Positions 11,375 through 24,362 are shown, counted from the stretch's first letter. The stretch is 64,000 nt of DNA from Cephalopachus bancanus (GCA_027257055.1 JAPVLO010000404.1:1230944-1294943); one strand, 5' to 3'. A program made the numbers and translations. Notes: generated by a model not told the origin, from the sequence alone.

Positions 11375-12815
11375 AACCCTTAAAGGTTAGGGTTCATGTG
11401 AGCTTTCAAGAACCAAGTACCCTAAGACCATAACTGCTATACACAGAACTGACCCAAAGCCCATACTTACACTCTGGGCGAGGATCAGCCCTCAAATCAC
11501 AGCCCCTTGTGTCACCTTTAGTCCAAAGCAAACCAGACTTAGCAAACTGAGTAGGTCTCCAGTGGTAAGATAGTTGCATCTAATGATCTTTCTCAAATCC
11601 ATGCCCGTGTTTTTAGAGTTAAATCCTATTACTGGTTTCCTATTTTAAATCTTATTACTGATTTCAAGTTCTATTTGGTAATCAACAGCAGCCAACAAAC
11701 ATGTAATGCAGGCACATGCTCCACTAGAGAGCTTCACCCAAGGGAATTGACATTACCACAGTCTAGCCCAGATTGTTTTCAACCATCAGGGAACTGAAAT
11801 CAATTAGATCAAACAGCCATCCATGGAGCAGGCTAGCAGGGACAGGATGGAAAACTGAGGGTCTATTTAGTGCACGATTGTATTTCTAGATAGTCAATGC
11901 CCTCAAACAACTAAAGAAAATCCAAGAGAAGGAACCGAGACCAGAATGCCAGGAGTGGATGTGGCTTGCAAAGAGCACCCCTCCCCCACCACACACACAT
12001 TCACTTAACAACCAAAATTGTAGGATTTGTGGAACTCGAAAGGTGCTTTCTAGGATAGTCGATTTGGCTTCCTGGGTGCCACTCCCTGCCTTGAATGTAA
12101 TGCTTAAGTAATAATTATGTCATTGGAGTGGTTTTCATAGACATCTGGATAGTGTAGTTTATTATATAAAAAGGAACTCCCACATGGAAATATACTTCTT
12201 ATAAGTCAAGATTCTTTTTATCTCTTGGCTCTTTGCTCTGCATAGAAGCAGCCCCATTGTCTGGAGCTTTACTGCTGGAGCCTTACCACCCAAGTGTGGA
12301 AATCTCAGGGTTCCTGTGGGGGTGGCTTGCCCTTCCATAAAATGTCCTATTGAGGGATGCTTGAACGGGCCTGTATTTCTTGGCTGCAAATTAAAACCTA
12401 CATTTCCTTTGTCCCAGGAGTTAATTTTGAAAATATGACTTTCATGTAGAGTTGTTAATTCAGACCAGCGTTCTTAAAGCATTTGCTGGCTTCAAAGAGA
12501 CGGATGGAATAATCAGGTGTGGGAGTGAGTGCACCCACCATTCAGCACCCTGATTACCAGAGGATGTTGCTGGGAGCAAAGAGCTGTCCTCTTTTATCAC
12601 TCAACCCTGTCACCAGCATCACCAGTATCCCCGGTGGCTGCCAGGAAACCATGTAACTTCTTTGTATTAACATTCTTCTGAAGCATAATTTAATCAACAT
12701 GTATGTAATCTTTGGGAAGTAATTAATAACCACTTAATTTTTTTTTCAGTGTATACCTGAAGTGTCTTTCATTGCTCTATGTTCTTTGGCATGGGATTTA
12801 AATTAGCCGAGAATC
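11375..12815. other. Intronic sequence with nothing recognised
   Basis: No exon or named repeat. 12162-12400 is unique and moderately GC-rich. Confidence 0.45.
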
Positions 12816-13075
12816 ATAAAACCTTGAGCATTCAGAACTGGAAGAAACCCAGCCAAATTTCCTCTGATTAAGTGAGGAAATATGTGTAAAACCCCTCACA
12901 CAGGACCTGGCACATTGTAAATCTCCAGTCGATGTGAGTTGCTGCCGGCTCTCCCCAAGTGAGAAAGAAACTGAGGAGTTCAGTGATTCGCCCAGGGTTG
13001 TCCAGTGAGAAGGAGCCAGCGCCCGGATAAGGATTCCTGTCTTCTTAATTATAGTCCAGTCTTCCTCCACTGTGC
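12816..13075 (-). repeat. Ancient SINE relics (MIR-like)
   Basis: cacaggacctggcacattgt is the sense MIR end, while the flanking aactggaagaaacccagcc and ttcgcccagggttgtccagt have the antisense SINE order. Probably a MIR inserted in another old SINE. Confidence 0.4.
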
Positions 13076-13110
13076 TGTTTAGGGCAGGAAAGTCCTAACT
13101 TCCGTGGCCA

Positions 13111-13296
13111 TTTTATTTTCGCTATCCATATCACCATCTTCAGCAGCCAGTCATCCAACTTCTTAGGATTCTTCCGTAAGTCAAGGACCATCGGAAACTG
13201 GGCAGCCAACGCCATTTTCCTCTGGCATTCCTCGCAGTGTTCTAACTGGCACTCTGTGCCCTGCAGCAGTCGTGTGGTTTCTGAAAGTTCCTCATT
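13111..13296 (-). pseudogene. Coding-like relic of unknown origin
   Basis: On the minus strand about 60 codons read like a real coiled-coil protein: NEELSETTRLLQGTECQLE, then a CEECQRKM motif, then AAQFPMVLDLRKNPKKLDDW. It is rich in Glu, Gln, Leu and Lys, without low complexity. Open reading ends about 13045 in non-coding-looking sequence. No promoter, splice borders or poly(A) tail were seen. It could be a fragment of a processed pseudogene. I do not recognise the parent gene, and chance remains possible. Confidence 0.3.
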
Positions 13297-13654
13297 CACT
13301 TACAATGTATTGTACCTCTTCTTTGCACCAGGTCTCAAGAATAATTGATAGACCAAATACATATGGTCCCTGTCTTTCCAAAACTTACACACAGAGATGC
13401 TTATCTGAATTAACAGCTCTAAAATAAAAGCCATATTTTAAAAATTAACTTCTCGGACAAAAGAATTTGTGCAATATGTGTAATTTCCAAGACACTGTTG
13501 AGCGAATTGGATGCTGCGAGTAGCCATGCTATGGAAAAAGTCAACATAATCAATATGTAGGGTCTCCTAGTTCAGTGTCTCTTTTCACAGAAGCCTTCTT
13601 TGGGAACACGGGAGAAAATGCAAAATCAAATTACTAAAACTGTGTTAATCCAAT

Positions 13655-14110
13655 GACTCTGTATGGAATACCTTCAGCACCCCAGTTATTATGCCAGATT
13701 CCAGGGTTATGATGATGCACAAGTTTCAGTCTGTGCTTGAGTCTCTCACAGGTGAGTTAACGAGACAGACAGGAGAATGGGTATTGCAACCGAGGAGGAG
13801 CCAATGATGGGCTAAGACAGGAAACTATGGAGCACAGGGAGGGCCACTCAAAGAAGGGAAGGCTCTTTGCAGGAGATGATGCCCAACCATGGTCACGGGA
13901 CGTGTGAAAGAGAAGAAAAACACTTAACAGAGCAGAACGTGTGCAAGACACATAAGAGTGCACAGCCAGTCAGGGGCTTGAGATGAAATGCCGGACGAGG
14001 AGGAATTCCCAGATAAGCTGGAAAAGTATGTTGAAGCCAGAGAGCAAAGGGCTTTGAATGCCAGGCTAAGGAGTTTGGAATTTAAGCTCTTAATTTTCCT
14101 GTAAAACAGT
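13655..14110 (-). repeat. L2 3'-UTR relic
   Basis: Antisense LINE2 order: attccagggttatgatgatg, agacagacaggagaatgggt, then ggctttgaatgccaggctaa and ggagtttggaatttaagctc. Confidence 0.45.
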
Positions 14111-14139
14111 CCTCGGTACGGGTGCAGTATAGCGGACAG

Positions 14140-14345
14140 TGTAGTGGAAAGGGAAAGCACTTTGGATTCAGAAAGACTTAGCTCTGAATCCCAGCCATGA
14201 CAGTTGCAAACTACGTGTGCATCAATATGTGTCTTAACCTCCCTGAGTTTCAGTTTTCATATCTTTAAGGTGAGATAATACTACTCCCTATGGAAGTAAG
14301 AAGTATCTAGCACTGTGCCTAGCAGATAAAAGAAATTATGGGACG
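14140..14345 (+). repeat. MIR SINE relic
   Basis: Sense MIR: ctgaatcccagccatgacag, cttaacctccctgagtttca, then gtgagataatactactccc and gcactgtgcctagcagataa. Confidence 0.72.
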
Positions 14346-14527
14346 ATAATTTCCCTTCTCTTGTGAAAATTTCATGCCACAGAGAGTTTAAAAGTACCTT
14401 GTCTAGGATCACCTAACTAGTTAGCGGTAGATGTAAACCCTGTCCACAGACCCTGCTTCTACAAGGTATGGTTACCTAGAAGCTTGATTGCCCTTAGGAG
14501 GGGTCAGAGATTGGTTTGGAGCTCTTA

Positions 14528-14850
<323 letters not shown>

Positions 14851-15176
14851 AGGAAATAATGTTGTGGCCATACCGGTAGGAAGACGCTCCCATTCCTTAG
14901 CAGCAACTCTGCAGGCCATTCTCTATCGTTTAGAATTTGGCTTCTTTTTCAAACTCTCCCATGCCTGGAAAATCCACAGAGCAGTAACAACACAGATTCT
15001 CAGGGATGATCCCAGATACACTGAAATAGACTCTTCAAGACAGAGAAAGGAATTTAATAGCTACCCAGATGAGTCTGATGTCCGTCCACATAAGAGAACC
15101 ACGAACCTTAAATCCCACTCTTTGGCTGGACGCTAATATCCTCACACCTTAGTGAGACGGAGAGTCCTAGGTAGTA

Positions 15177-15357
15177 GCTGTTCTGAAAGCATGGTTTCCA
15201 GACCAGCAGCATCAGCGGCACCTGGGAACTTGTTGGAAAGGCAAGCTCTCAAGTCCACCCAGGCCCACTAAACCAGAAACTCTGGAGGTAGGGCCTAGTC
15301 GCGTGTTTCAATAAGCCCTCCGGGTGATTCTGAAGCACTCTAGAGTCTGAGGGCACC
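15177..15357 (+). mobile_element. MER5A hAT-Charlie DNA transposon relic
   Basis: Strong match to the MER5A pattern I know: gaccagcagcatcagcggca, cctgggaacttgttggaaag, ccagaaactctggaggtagg, ataagccctccgggtgattc. Near full length; non-autonomous. Confidence 0.88.
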
Positions 15358-15634
15358 GATCAGTACTGTTCCTGAGGGGCCCTCCAGCAGTGCACAGAGA
15401 ACCCCAGAGAGTCTGGCAAAAGTTCTGCAAAGCATGAGAAGGACATAAGAGCAGCAAAATGGGAGGGTGAGGGGGCAGAGAAAGGAAAAGAAACAACGAA
15501 AAAGGAGGAGCCCCAGTATTAGGAGAACATGGGTGTGTTTGCTTGTTTCATTGACTCCTGACCCCAGCAGGCATGTTATAATGTAGAATGGCACCCGGTT
15601 CCTCCCTGGAAAGATGGCTCCCTAAGTAAAGCAA

Positions 15635-15780
15635 GCTAGGTTATTGTTCCTTATGACTCTGGGACCTTTGGCAAATGACTTCACCACTCTAGGCCTCAGT
15701 TTCCTGAGATGCAAGATATTGGGGGCCTGAACTGATTGATCACTGAGGGTCCCTCGGGTAGTAACTTCTTACAGCACTGC
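15635..15780 (+). repeat. MIR SINE relic
   Basis: Sense MIR core: ggcaaatgacttcaccactc, taggcctcagtttcctgaga. Confidence 0.55.
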
Positions 15781-16148
15781 CCAAAGGAACTGGGACTCAC
15801 TCTGGCATTAAAAGTGATGCCTGAGCAAGCGTCTCCTCTTTTGAGGGCTTCTTGGAACAGCAAAACCTAGAACAGAGGAACTGGTTGGGGACCTGGAGTA
15901 AACAACTTCCTTCCTGGAGAGCTAAAGCATCCTGAAGCTGTGCATAGGGAAATTCCAGGCCATCTGGATGTGAGAGAATTGCAGCCATCTACCCATGTGA
16001 CAGGAGCTTGCCTTCCGGAGTTAGCGTTCCGTCACTTGATAGCTTCTTCTGACCTGGAAAACTCCTTAGTAACCATGGGGTGGGATACAGGAGTGGGGTG
16101 GGGAGTGTTAAGAGACACACTCAGTCCTTCTTTTCTCTGTCTCCACAG

Positions 16149-16198
16149 GAGGTCCCCAGCTGCTAGCCAGCCTCCTGTCTCCAGAGTCAACCTGCAAG
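16149..16198 (+). CDS. PDE4B: PDE4B internal coding exon (end of UCR1, RSPAASQPPVSRVNLQ)
   Basis: This 50-bp exon lies between the acceptor ctctgtctccacag and the donor gtaggc. The first G completes the Lys codon begun at 8494, sixteen codons follow (RSPAASQPPVSRVNLQ), and a final G opens the next codon. The peptide matches the PDE4B linker after UCR1 and is unlike the PDE4D equivalent, which settles the paralogue. From memory human PDE4B has Pro where this sequence has Leu (VNLQ). The UCR2 exon that should follow was not seen up to 64000, so the downstream intron exceeds 47 kb here. Confidence 0.95.
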
Positions 16199-19100
16199 GT
16201 AGGCCATGGCATGAGGTCTATACCACGGTGTCGAAATGACAAATGGACCTCTTATTCAAAGCCATTTTTAGACTCATAGCACTTGTTTGCCTCTTGTGGT
16301 CCTCAAATGTGTCTCTTGGTGACTTTTTTCCCAACTCTATGTGAAACCCAATTAAAAGCAGTATTAAGTAATGTGCCCATTGTATGGCCAGGTTTTCAGA
16401 AGGTGGTCAAGGTGTGGTAACGCCACTTCCCAGAAAAGGAGCGGGAGGCAGAGCTGTATTGATAATACAACCCGACCTCCTCTTGCTGGCCCCGGTGAAC
16501 TCCCAGAGAACCGCCAAGGCCTGAGGTGCCCCCTGGGGGCAGGAGGGTCCCGGAAGGCATGTTCGTGGTTTCCTTTTCGCCTCAACTCTGCGGCCCACTG
16601 GAAGCTGCATCCTTGCCAGGCGTGAAACCAAAGGCTCTTGCCAGATCACGAATCATTTCTCTTGGAGGTCATCCAACTTTGTTCCTCAAAGATTTTTTGT
16701 TTTTGAAAGAACCTGACCTCTCGCCTTTCAGTCCAGTGCATCTGCCTTTCAGGTAGCCTTGAGAGCTGCAGAGAGGAAGGGCCATCCGAAGGAACACCAC
16801 GGAGATGTGGTGTTCTTCTGGTCATCAAATGCAGCCAGTTAGATGATACCTTTAAAAGTTCAAATGGAGTCCCCCCCCCCACCCAAAATCTGTTCCTCAC
16901 TATTATAGCAGTGGGCTTGAGTAAAACCACAGAAGAATGATTAAGATGTACTCATACTGAGCTCACCTAACACCCAACGTTGCCGCTACACTTTTCTATT
17001 TCCTGTCGTGTTTTATACTTATCATCTACCCTACTTGGCTGTTGTGTTCTCTGGCCTGTATCACGGCCATAAATATAATGAAGTATTATGAAACCCCAAC
17101 TTCTAAAAGGAGGGAGCAAAGGCAGTAAATTGTATGGGCTCCCTGGCCTCTGAAATATCTACGGTACATGTCTTCAAAGATATTTTTATAAGAGAAAGAT
17201 TGAGAACAAGAGTAAAATTGAACAAAAGATGTTAAGTAAAGGGTGAGTTTACTCTAGAGTCCTAGGCCATGAAACACGAAGAAGAAAGTAGGACTATGGA
17301 CTTTAAAACCTTGTGTGTCACAAGTACCATTTTCTTTAGAAGTTTTATAAGGAAACAAAATAGAGTGTTTTTCACATATAACTCTTGTTACATTCTTGGA
17401 GACCAAAGCGGGTGGTTTTGAAACACGTAGCATTTCTTCTTACTGGCCTGCCATTGAAGCAGTCTACCATTCAGGCAATATGGTTCAATTTCCCGTTAGC
17501 CAAATATACTAAGATGCATTTGACATCAATTTGAATATTCAGATTATGTTTTATTTTTCTTGTAACAAATACTGACAAACATTAGGAGGACTTGTGATGT
17601 TATGGTTCTATAAATTTGCTCACCAGCCACTGATGCAATTGGAAAGATCATTTTGTGATTATTGGCACAGATACTACAGCTTGGCAACTAGAGATCCTTT
17701 TGATAAATTCTTTTAAAACAATGGAGCAAAGAAATGACAATGCCACTGAGGCAATTTGTTTTTGTCTGTCTTTGTGACAAACTACAAAAATCCTGGCTTT
17801 TTATTGGAAAGAGAATGTAGTAATACCAATTATTATGCAATTATAGGTTTCAACATGTCCTTAACATTTAACTATGGTTAGAAAAGGAAGGAGGAGACAC
17901 TCATCCCGTGTTTTGTTCTTATTATCAGCTGAAATAAGTCAGGCAGATTTTTCCTGTTATTTTAATATTTATCAGCACATGACAAAGGGGTGTGTTTTAG
18001 ATAGAAACTTTAAAGGGGAATGAAAACCGAGTAGCTCGGAGCAAACAGAATTGAGAACTGGAGTGCTGTTTGAAAATATGATTTTCACAATAGTAAGATT
18101 GGGCTTTCGTTAGTTGTATTTCAACTGAAATCAAACATAAACAGTACAAGAAATTCACAATAATTTAAACAGATTTAGCAACAACCCAGTTTTGTTTAAA
18201 AAGCCTGACTTAGACAACGCTATTCTCGTACAGCAAGTTTGAGATGGGTTGGGGGAGGAAGCCAAATCTTATAAGGCTTCTTTTTTTAACATATAAATGA
18301 GGAAAATGCAATTTATTTTAAAAACCAGTTGTCAGAAAGCATGGTTAAATTGGTACATTTACAAATTGATGGTTAAATGAAATATTCAATGGGGAAGTCA
18401 AAGGATATCTCCGACTGAAATTCCTCTCTTCTCACTGTTGAACCAAGGTGTGCTCAGACCTTGAGGCTCAACACACATTTCCTTCCTCTGCAGAGACACC
18501 TTGGATTTTTTTTTTAATGGGCATAATTGCTTCTTTTTGTGCTATGGCAACAATTTAATTCTCGAGTACACTTTAACTCTTGGTTAGAATGTCTCTTCCA
18601 CTGGAGTTGAAACTTCTCAAGACGAGGGTCACACCTTATTTGTGACTATCGTTCATGGTGCCATAGTATAATTATTTTTACCTAATAAGAACACAGTAAG
18701 TATCAAATTGACCAGGATAACTACCTAAAATTTGGGGACTGTATCTGAAAGAAGATATTCATAAAATTAATACTTAATAGTGAGCCAATATTTTTTCTCC
18801 ATTGCTATAAAAATATACAAGTTGTGTTTTTTTACTTTTTAAAAAAAATCTGTTATTGCATTGGAATTGTTAGATGTTGGGACACATGTCATAACTGCTT
18901 ATAGGGGTGTGCTCATATAGGTTCTGAACAGAGAGAGTAAAATCTAAGAAGCTGCCATGTTGTTTGTTGAATAGGAAAGACAAAGTAAAGCAGTGGGCAG
19001 TGTCAAGCCCAGAAAGAACATGCTAGAAGCCACAGGCTCCCAGGCTGAGGAGAAGGATGCAATAAATCCTCCTGGGGTGTAGAAAATGCCAGTGCTACAG

Positions 19101-20440
19101 AATTTAATGGGCATCTCAATTTGTATCACATTTTGCTTTTTCACGAGCATGAATTCCAGGCTTTCTCTGTGTGGTGCTCAAGGGTGGAAACAGAAAGGGA
19201 AAAAATAGACTAGAAGAAGAAAGAAAACTCCAAAACAAGGCAGGAACCTGAATTCTGTCACCGGTACACATTCAAATGGAAAACTGAAGTTATTCTCAGG
19301 ACTCCAGACCCCCAAACTATTTTCAAAAGAAAAAAATCAAATAATTGAGGAAAATTGGGGTCCATGCATGCACACGAATCTTTGTCTTACAAAAGGATGC
19401 CTTTTAAAGGCTACCACTTCTGAGTCATATAAATGTGACTTGATGAATAATAATATGTATCATGTATATAATATTTTAGTGACCAAATTGGTATGTATGA
19501 TGTGGTGCTCTATGCAATAGCCTTGTTCTAAAATTTACCAATAAGCATATTGAGCAAAAGCATCCCTACTGGTAACAGATCAGAAGGACAGTACACCAGG
19601 TCTCCAAGATGATCGGAGAGCCGCCTGGGTGTCCACTACCTTGGCTTATGGTGATTTTCAACACCAATCAATTAGGACACATCTCAAGAAAAGACTGTGT
19701 TCAAAGAAACAGGATGAGGCAGCACAGGGCTTTCCAGTGAAGTCTGAAGTAGATTGGCCTATGTGAGAAACAGACTTAATTAAAGGTTTTCCCAGTGCTC
19801 AGGGGAATTCATTTCTTTCCACATGTATCCAGGCAATTCTGGGGAAAAAACGCTTTTACCAGTCGATGAAGCAGAAGAAAAGATTTTCTCCTAAGAGACT
19901 GTTTCTCGACTGGGTTCCTCCTCTGTGTTTACTTGATTAAGACTGTGGCCTCCTGGAGGTTCATGGGGGTGCACCAGCATCTGTTCAAGTGGCGGACAAG
20001 TGAGTCAGGGAGTTATCTTTGATTTCGTGGAATTCAGAAAGTCATGACACGGGTTCAGCTCTCATTCTCTGTCAGGGCTCCTTGGTCCTGGGAGGAGAGA
20101 GGGCCTCAGCGTGCCGGTTAGAGGGCTCTCTGAGAACCACAGCTTTGTTCTGAGCGCTGCTCTGTGTCAGATGACTGGAAACAGAGCCCGGCATAAGCAG
20201 AGCCTCTGCTTGGTTTCTACATTAAGCAAGAACCGTCAAGCAGGATTACAACACTTACAAAACAGGAATACAATCAATCTTGTGACCAAAGGCTGCGACC
20301 ACTCACCCACTCACGATACAGGAGGATCGGAGGAAATTGCAAGGAACAAAAGAAAGAAAGGACACAGAAAAAAAGAAGAAGAAAAAGTTAAGAATATCAG
20401 ACCACGCTTTCTTCAGTATTCTGGATGCCGTGTGGCCTGA
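16199..20440. other. Repeat-poor unique intron
   Basis: About 4.2 kb with no transposable element I recognise, apart from short homopolymers (poly-C at 16871-16881). 16371-16760 is GC-richer, the rest AT-rich. Open frames at 16364-16930 lack exon borders. Such repeat-poor stretches in developmental or neural genes often hold conserved non-coding elements; that is inference. Confidence 0.5.
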
Positions 20441-21120
20441 ATTATGAGGATAATTGCCTTAATTGCTCATTCTGAGTGTTTAGACAGCCTGCATACAAAA
20501 CCATTGGGCAAATGAACCAGAAAAGTCCCAGTACTTTTGAGAATAATTCCCCAGATGGCAGTTTTGTAAGAATTGCTTTTGTCTAAAATAGCCAGCGTCT
20601 TGTGAAAGTTTACCCCAGAGCGTCAACATTGAGCTGTTTATATTGATTTGCAATTATTTCATACCGATCTAAAATTAAGTATGGGCAGTCACAAAAACAT
20701 TAACAAGCCAGCCGAAGTGCAAATAGTTAAAATATTACCCATAAGCAAACATTGCCAAAAATAACACCCCACTTATTTTGGCCGTTTCACTAGTTCAAAA
20801 TTAATTTCTAAACTTAGCATAAATATTTCTTCCTATTTAATGGAACTGACGAGACCAGCAGCATCTAATATCTCACTAGCTGTCTAAAGAACTGAGTTCG
20901 ATCCGGGTGGACTCCACTTCGTGTTTTCGTACTGCTGAGAAACACCATCCACCCACCCCCCCCTGAAAGTTGGAATCATGCATGTTAGTAAGTATTTCAG
21001 TTATGCTATTGACGTCAATGGAGTCATTAAATAGATTGCTGGCCCTCCCAGAGGCAAATCACTGCCAGGGACCTGGATACAGACACGCTTTTTGCAAAGA
21101 CAACCATCAGATTTTGCTGT
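20440..21120. promoter_or_regulatory. Candidate conserved non-coding element
   Basis: Repeat-free and rich in ATTA/TAAT, tttatattgatttgcaatta and a perfect CRE at 21010-21017. The texture resembles vertebrate intronic enhancers. Conservation cannot be tested from one sequence. Confidence 0.25.
21010..21017. promoter_or_regulatory. Perfect CRE octamer TGACGTCA
   Basis: Second perfect palindromic CREB/ATF site in PDE4B intron sequence (context ctattgacgtcaatggag). Confidence 0.35.
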
Positions 21121-21485
21121 AGCAGTAAGCAGAGAAAGGGAAAAGTTTATACTGTAGCAGACCTATTTCCAAACACAGTTTCTTTCTTTCTTTTGCACTT
21201 TAGTTCTGGCCTTTCTTTCTCTTTCATTCACAGTAGGCTCAGGCAGATACCCTGATAGTGTTGCCTGAGTGTTTTGTGTGCACAAGCATCTCCTGGAATT
21301 GAGAGTGTGAAAGGATGTACCCCACTTTTGAAAAAGAGCCTCACCTTTGGCTTTACCCAGCCCATCTCGATGTTTATTCCGTGACACAAATTATCCAGGC
21401 AGATCGCTATTGTCTGCAAGAAAAGTTGTGTTTGATATATAGTTCTCTGAGTAAACAGTCTCCCCCAAACACTCACGCACACACA

Positions 21486-21510
21486 GGCACACACACACAC
21501 ACACACACAC
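21486..21510. repeat. (CA)n microsatellite
   Basis: About a dozen CA units after gcacacacaggcacac; short and imperfect at its left end. Confidence 0.95.
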
Positions 21511-22049
21511 TTCTGTCTTTTTGTCGCCTCTGTGAGGTTTGTTGCTGCAGCCCCTCATCTATGAATCACGCTTTATGCAGCTGGCACCGTGCTGTGGCAC
21601 CAGGGCTCCTTAGCAAAGGGTGGAGGAGGAGGCTGGGAAGAAAGATCCACTTCTCTCAGCTGCCCCGTCTGCAATGCTCCCACAGGAGGCTGTCCACGTG
21701 CCGTGTCCTCCCAAGCCCCAGCTGCTGCCTGCCTCAAGCCTGGTCATGCAGCTCCCCAGCGTGACAGGAAGAGCCCTTCAGGAACCATCTGCCTCTTTCT
21801 GGGTATTCTCGATTGCTCTATTTACCTGGACAGTCTCAGGAGTCCAAGCCAAGGATTCGCCGCACTCCTGGACTCTCCCACTCCCAAGCTCAGAGTGAGG
21901 GAGCCATCTTGAGCAGACAGACTTCTTCCAACCTGGCTGTCAGAATGTACCCTGTTGACTTAAGAACCTGTTTCCCTCTCCAACCCTTGCACCTTTGTTC
22001 CCTGGACGCCCCCCTTCCACTTCTCAGTAGGTATGCATAGAAATGCCAC

Positions 22050-23070
22050 ACATCCGGCCGTCTTTGGTGACCCCTTGGGGTTCATCTGGAGACCTGGCTC
22101 TCTCCCCCTCCACCGCTGTGCCTTTTTCTGGCTCTGAGTAGCGGCCCCAGTGTCTGCCCTTTACCTCTCTCATCGCCTGCCACAGGCGTTCTTTTACTCT
22201 TTCTCCCTCATCTTCCCCCTCCTTTTCTCCCCAAGCCCGCCCCCTTAGTTCAGTGCTCCATCACCCCGTACCTAAATCACAGGGTGGCCCTTGGTTTATT
22301 GTCCTCAGTTTTCCCCACTCGAATCCAGCTGCTACTATTCTGACGTTAGAATTGTTTTCGTAAAACCCAATTATGGTTATATCATTTTCTTATCCGGCTA
22401 TACTCCGCCTTCAAGAGAAGATCCAAGCATCTTGGCCTTAAGAATTGTGCTCCTAACTCCTCTTTGCCCTTGTCTCCCACTTTCCACTGCCACCCCCGGC
22501 ACAGCAGATGGCTGAAGTGTGCGGAATACACTATCCCTGAACTACACCGGGACCTTCCTGCCTTCCTACCTTCGGACTTGCTGTTCCCTCTATCTGGATT
22601 GTCCTTTCCCACCAATATCATTCATACATTTAGCTCAGGGATTTTTTTTTTTAACAGTATCACTGGGGACAAATTCTTCATCTTCTCTAATTCTTGGATC
22701 TTAAAGTCAGGCTTAAAATACATATAGTGTCTATCCAGAGACTGGTATATAGTATGTGCTTAAGAAACAGTACTTCCTTTACCCATTCCCACCTGGGATG
22801 TGACTTTTTCATCCTTTACGATTCAGCATGTGTGCCATCTTCTAATGTGCTCCTGACAACTCATCTGAAACTAGTCTAATTATCTCACCATCTCCATTAT
22901 TATTGCCCTTACCATGTGGTGTTGTAATTACTTAGTTCATTTTCTCCCCTTCTAAACTAAGAGTATCCCAAGTTCAAATACCAATCCTCTTACTCCGATT
23001 TATTGTATAAATTCTGGAACACAGTAGATAATACAAATGAGTGGACTCCCCTGCCTGAGTCAGACAGATT
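22050..23070 (+). repeat. L2 relic (3' ORF2 and UTR)
   Basis: Sense LINE2 order over about 1 kb: tattctgacgttagaattg, gacttgctgttccctctatc, then cttagttcattttctcccct and attctggaacacagtagata. Diverged and gapped. Confidence 0.5.
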
Positions 23071-23438
23071 GGAAAGGAGTTGGGACTCATTTTCACCTTT
23101 GTTCAGGCTTCTCTACCTACATATCTGCCTGCCCTTGGGGCGTGTGACAGTGCTGACCACTCTGGCTAATCTTAACTACATGTGACTTTCAAGGCACCTG
23201 AAGTAAACTCTTTAGTATGCATCCTTTCTGGAGGAAGTGACAGTGTTAAAAGAAATGGAAGAAAACTAAACAACCAAATATGACTTCTTTATCATACTGG
23301 GCTATTCCCTTAGTGCCTGGCACGAAGTAGTATTCAAAGAGTATATTGCATGGAATTGGGCTGAGAACCCAGGTCAATTTCTCAGATAAATTACTTCTCT
23401 GAGACTCAGTATTCTTATCTTGAAAAATGGCCATCTTG

Positions 23439-23720
23439 GACCGGGCTCAAGCCTGTAATCCCAGCACTTTGGAAGGCTGAGGCGAGTGGATTGCCTGAGC
23501 TTGCTGGTTCGAGACCAGCCCAGGCAACTTGACGAGACCTTGTCTCTACAATAAATAAAAAAAAATTAGTCAGGCGTGGTGGTGCATGTCTATAGTTCCA
23601 ACTACTTGGAAGGCTGAGGCAGAAGGAACATCGGAGCCCAGCAGATCGAAACAGTGGCTGTGAGAGTGCCACTGCACTCCAGCCTGGGTAACAGAGTGAG
23701 ACTCCAACTCAAAAAAAAAA
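23439..23720 (+). mobile_element. Alu dimer, lineage-specific type
   Basis: Sense dimer starting accgggctcaagcctgtaat. TSD aaaatggccatctt / aaaatggacatctt. It carries the ctacaataaataaaaaa linker variant rather than aaatcaaaaa. Confidence 0.95.
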
Positions 23721-23764
23721 AATGGACATCTTAATATTCTGTCTCATAAGATTGCTGTGAGAAT

Positions 23765-24020
23765 TCCATCTGAAATGCTGTTATAGTGGCTAAGAGTGAA
23801 GCCTCTGAAGTCAGACCACCTCTTTCAAAGTCTAGCTTCACCACTGTGTGACTTTGGGACAAATTACTGAACCTCTTTGTGTGACATCTCTAAAATTGAG
23901 ATGTCAATTATGCATACCTCATAGGCTGGTTGTGAGGATTAAATGTGTCAACATGTAAAGAATGCTTAGAAAGTTCTGGTATTGGCATTAATCCTATTAG
24001 TGCTACATAACGGGCCTCTC
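23765..24020 (+). repeat. MIR SINE relic, nearly full length
   Basis: Sense MIR from gttatagtggctaagagtga through ccactgtgtgactttgggac, ggctggttgtgaggattaaa and atgtaaagaatgcttagaaa. Confidence 0.8.
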
Positions 24021-24200
24021 ATGGCACCCAGCATGTAGCAAACAGTCAGAACGTGGTAAAGAAAAGCCCAAGCATCTGGTATCAGGAGGGAACCAAAACA
24101 GAAAGCCCCTGAACTCTTTCTAAAAGGTTCTGGTCTGCTTCCCTTCCTTAGTAATACACTGAAAAGGGAATCTTTTTTTGGAATTTAAGACTGTTTTCCT

Positions 24201-24362
24201 TAGCCAGGCATGGTGGCGCATGCCTGTAGTCCCAACTACTTGAAAGGCTGAAGCGGAAGGATCGCCTGAGCCCAGCAGGTCGAGGCTGTGGTGGCCGTGA
24301 GCATGCCACTGCACTCCAGCCTGGGCAACAGAGTAAGACTCTGACTCAAAAAAAAAAAAAAA
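24201..24362 (+). mobile_element. Alu right monomer (retroposed)
   Basis: Only the right arm is present, from agccaggcatggtggcgcat to the A-tail. TSDs aagactgttttcct and aagattgttttccc lie at both ends, so it integrated at this length. Confidence 0.9.

Noticed and set aside
11083..11433. 116-codon open frame on + over an antisense Alu
   Set aside because: Its residues are the typical translation of Alu; similar frames occur at every Alu here (699, 34057, 49358, 61155, 61740).
16364..16930. Several overlapping open frames in a GC-richer patch
   Set aside because: No splice borders, no domain, and frames on both strands compete.
21315..21912. 149- and 107-codon + frames
   Set aside because: They run through a CA repeat and show no domain, conserved start or splice context.
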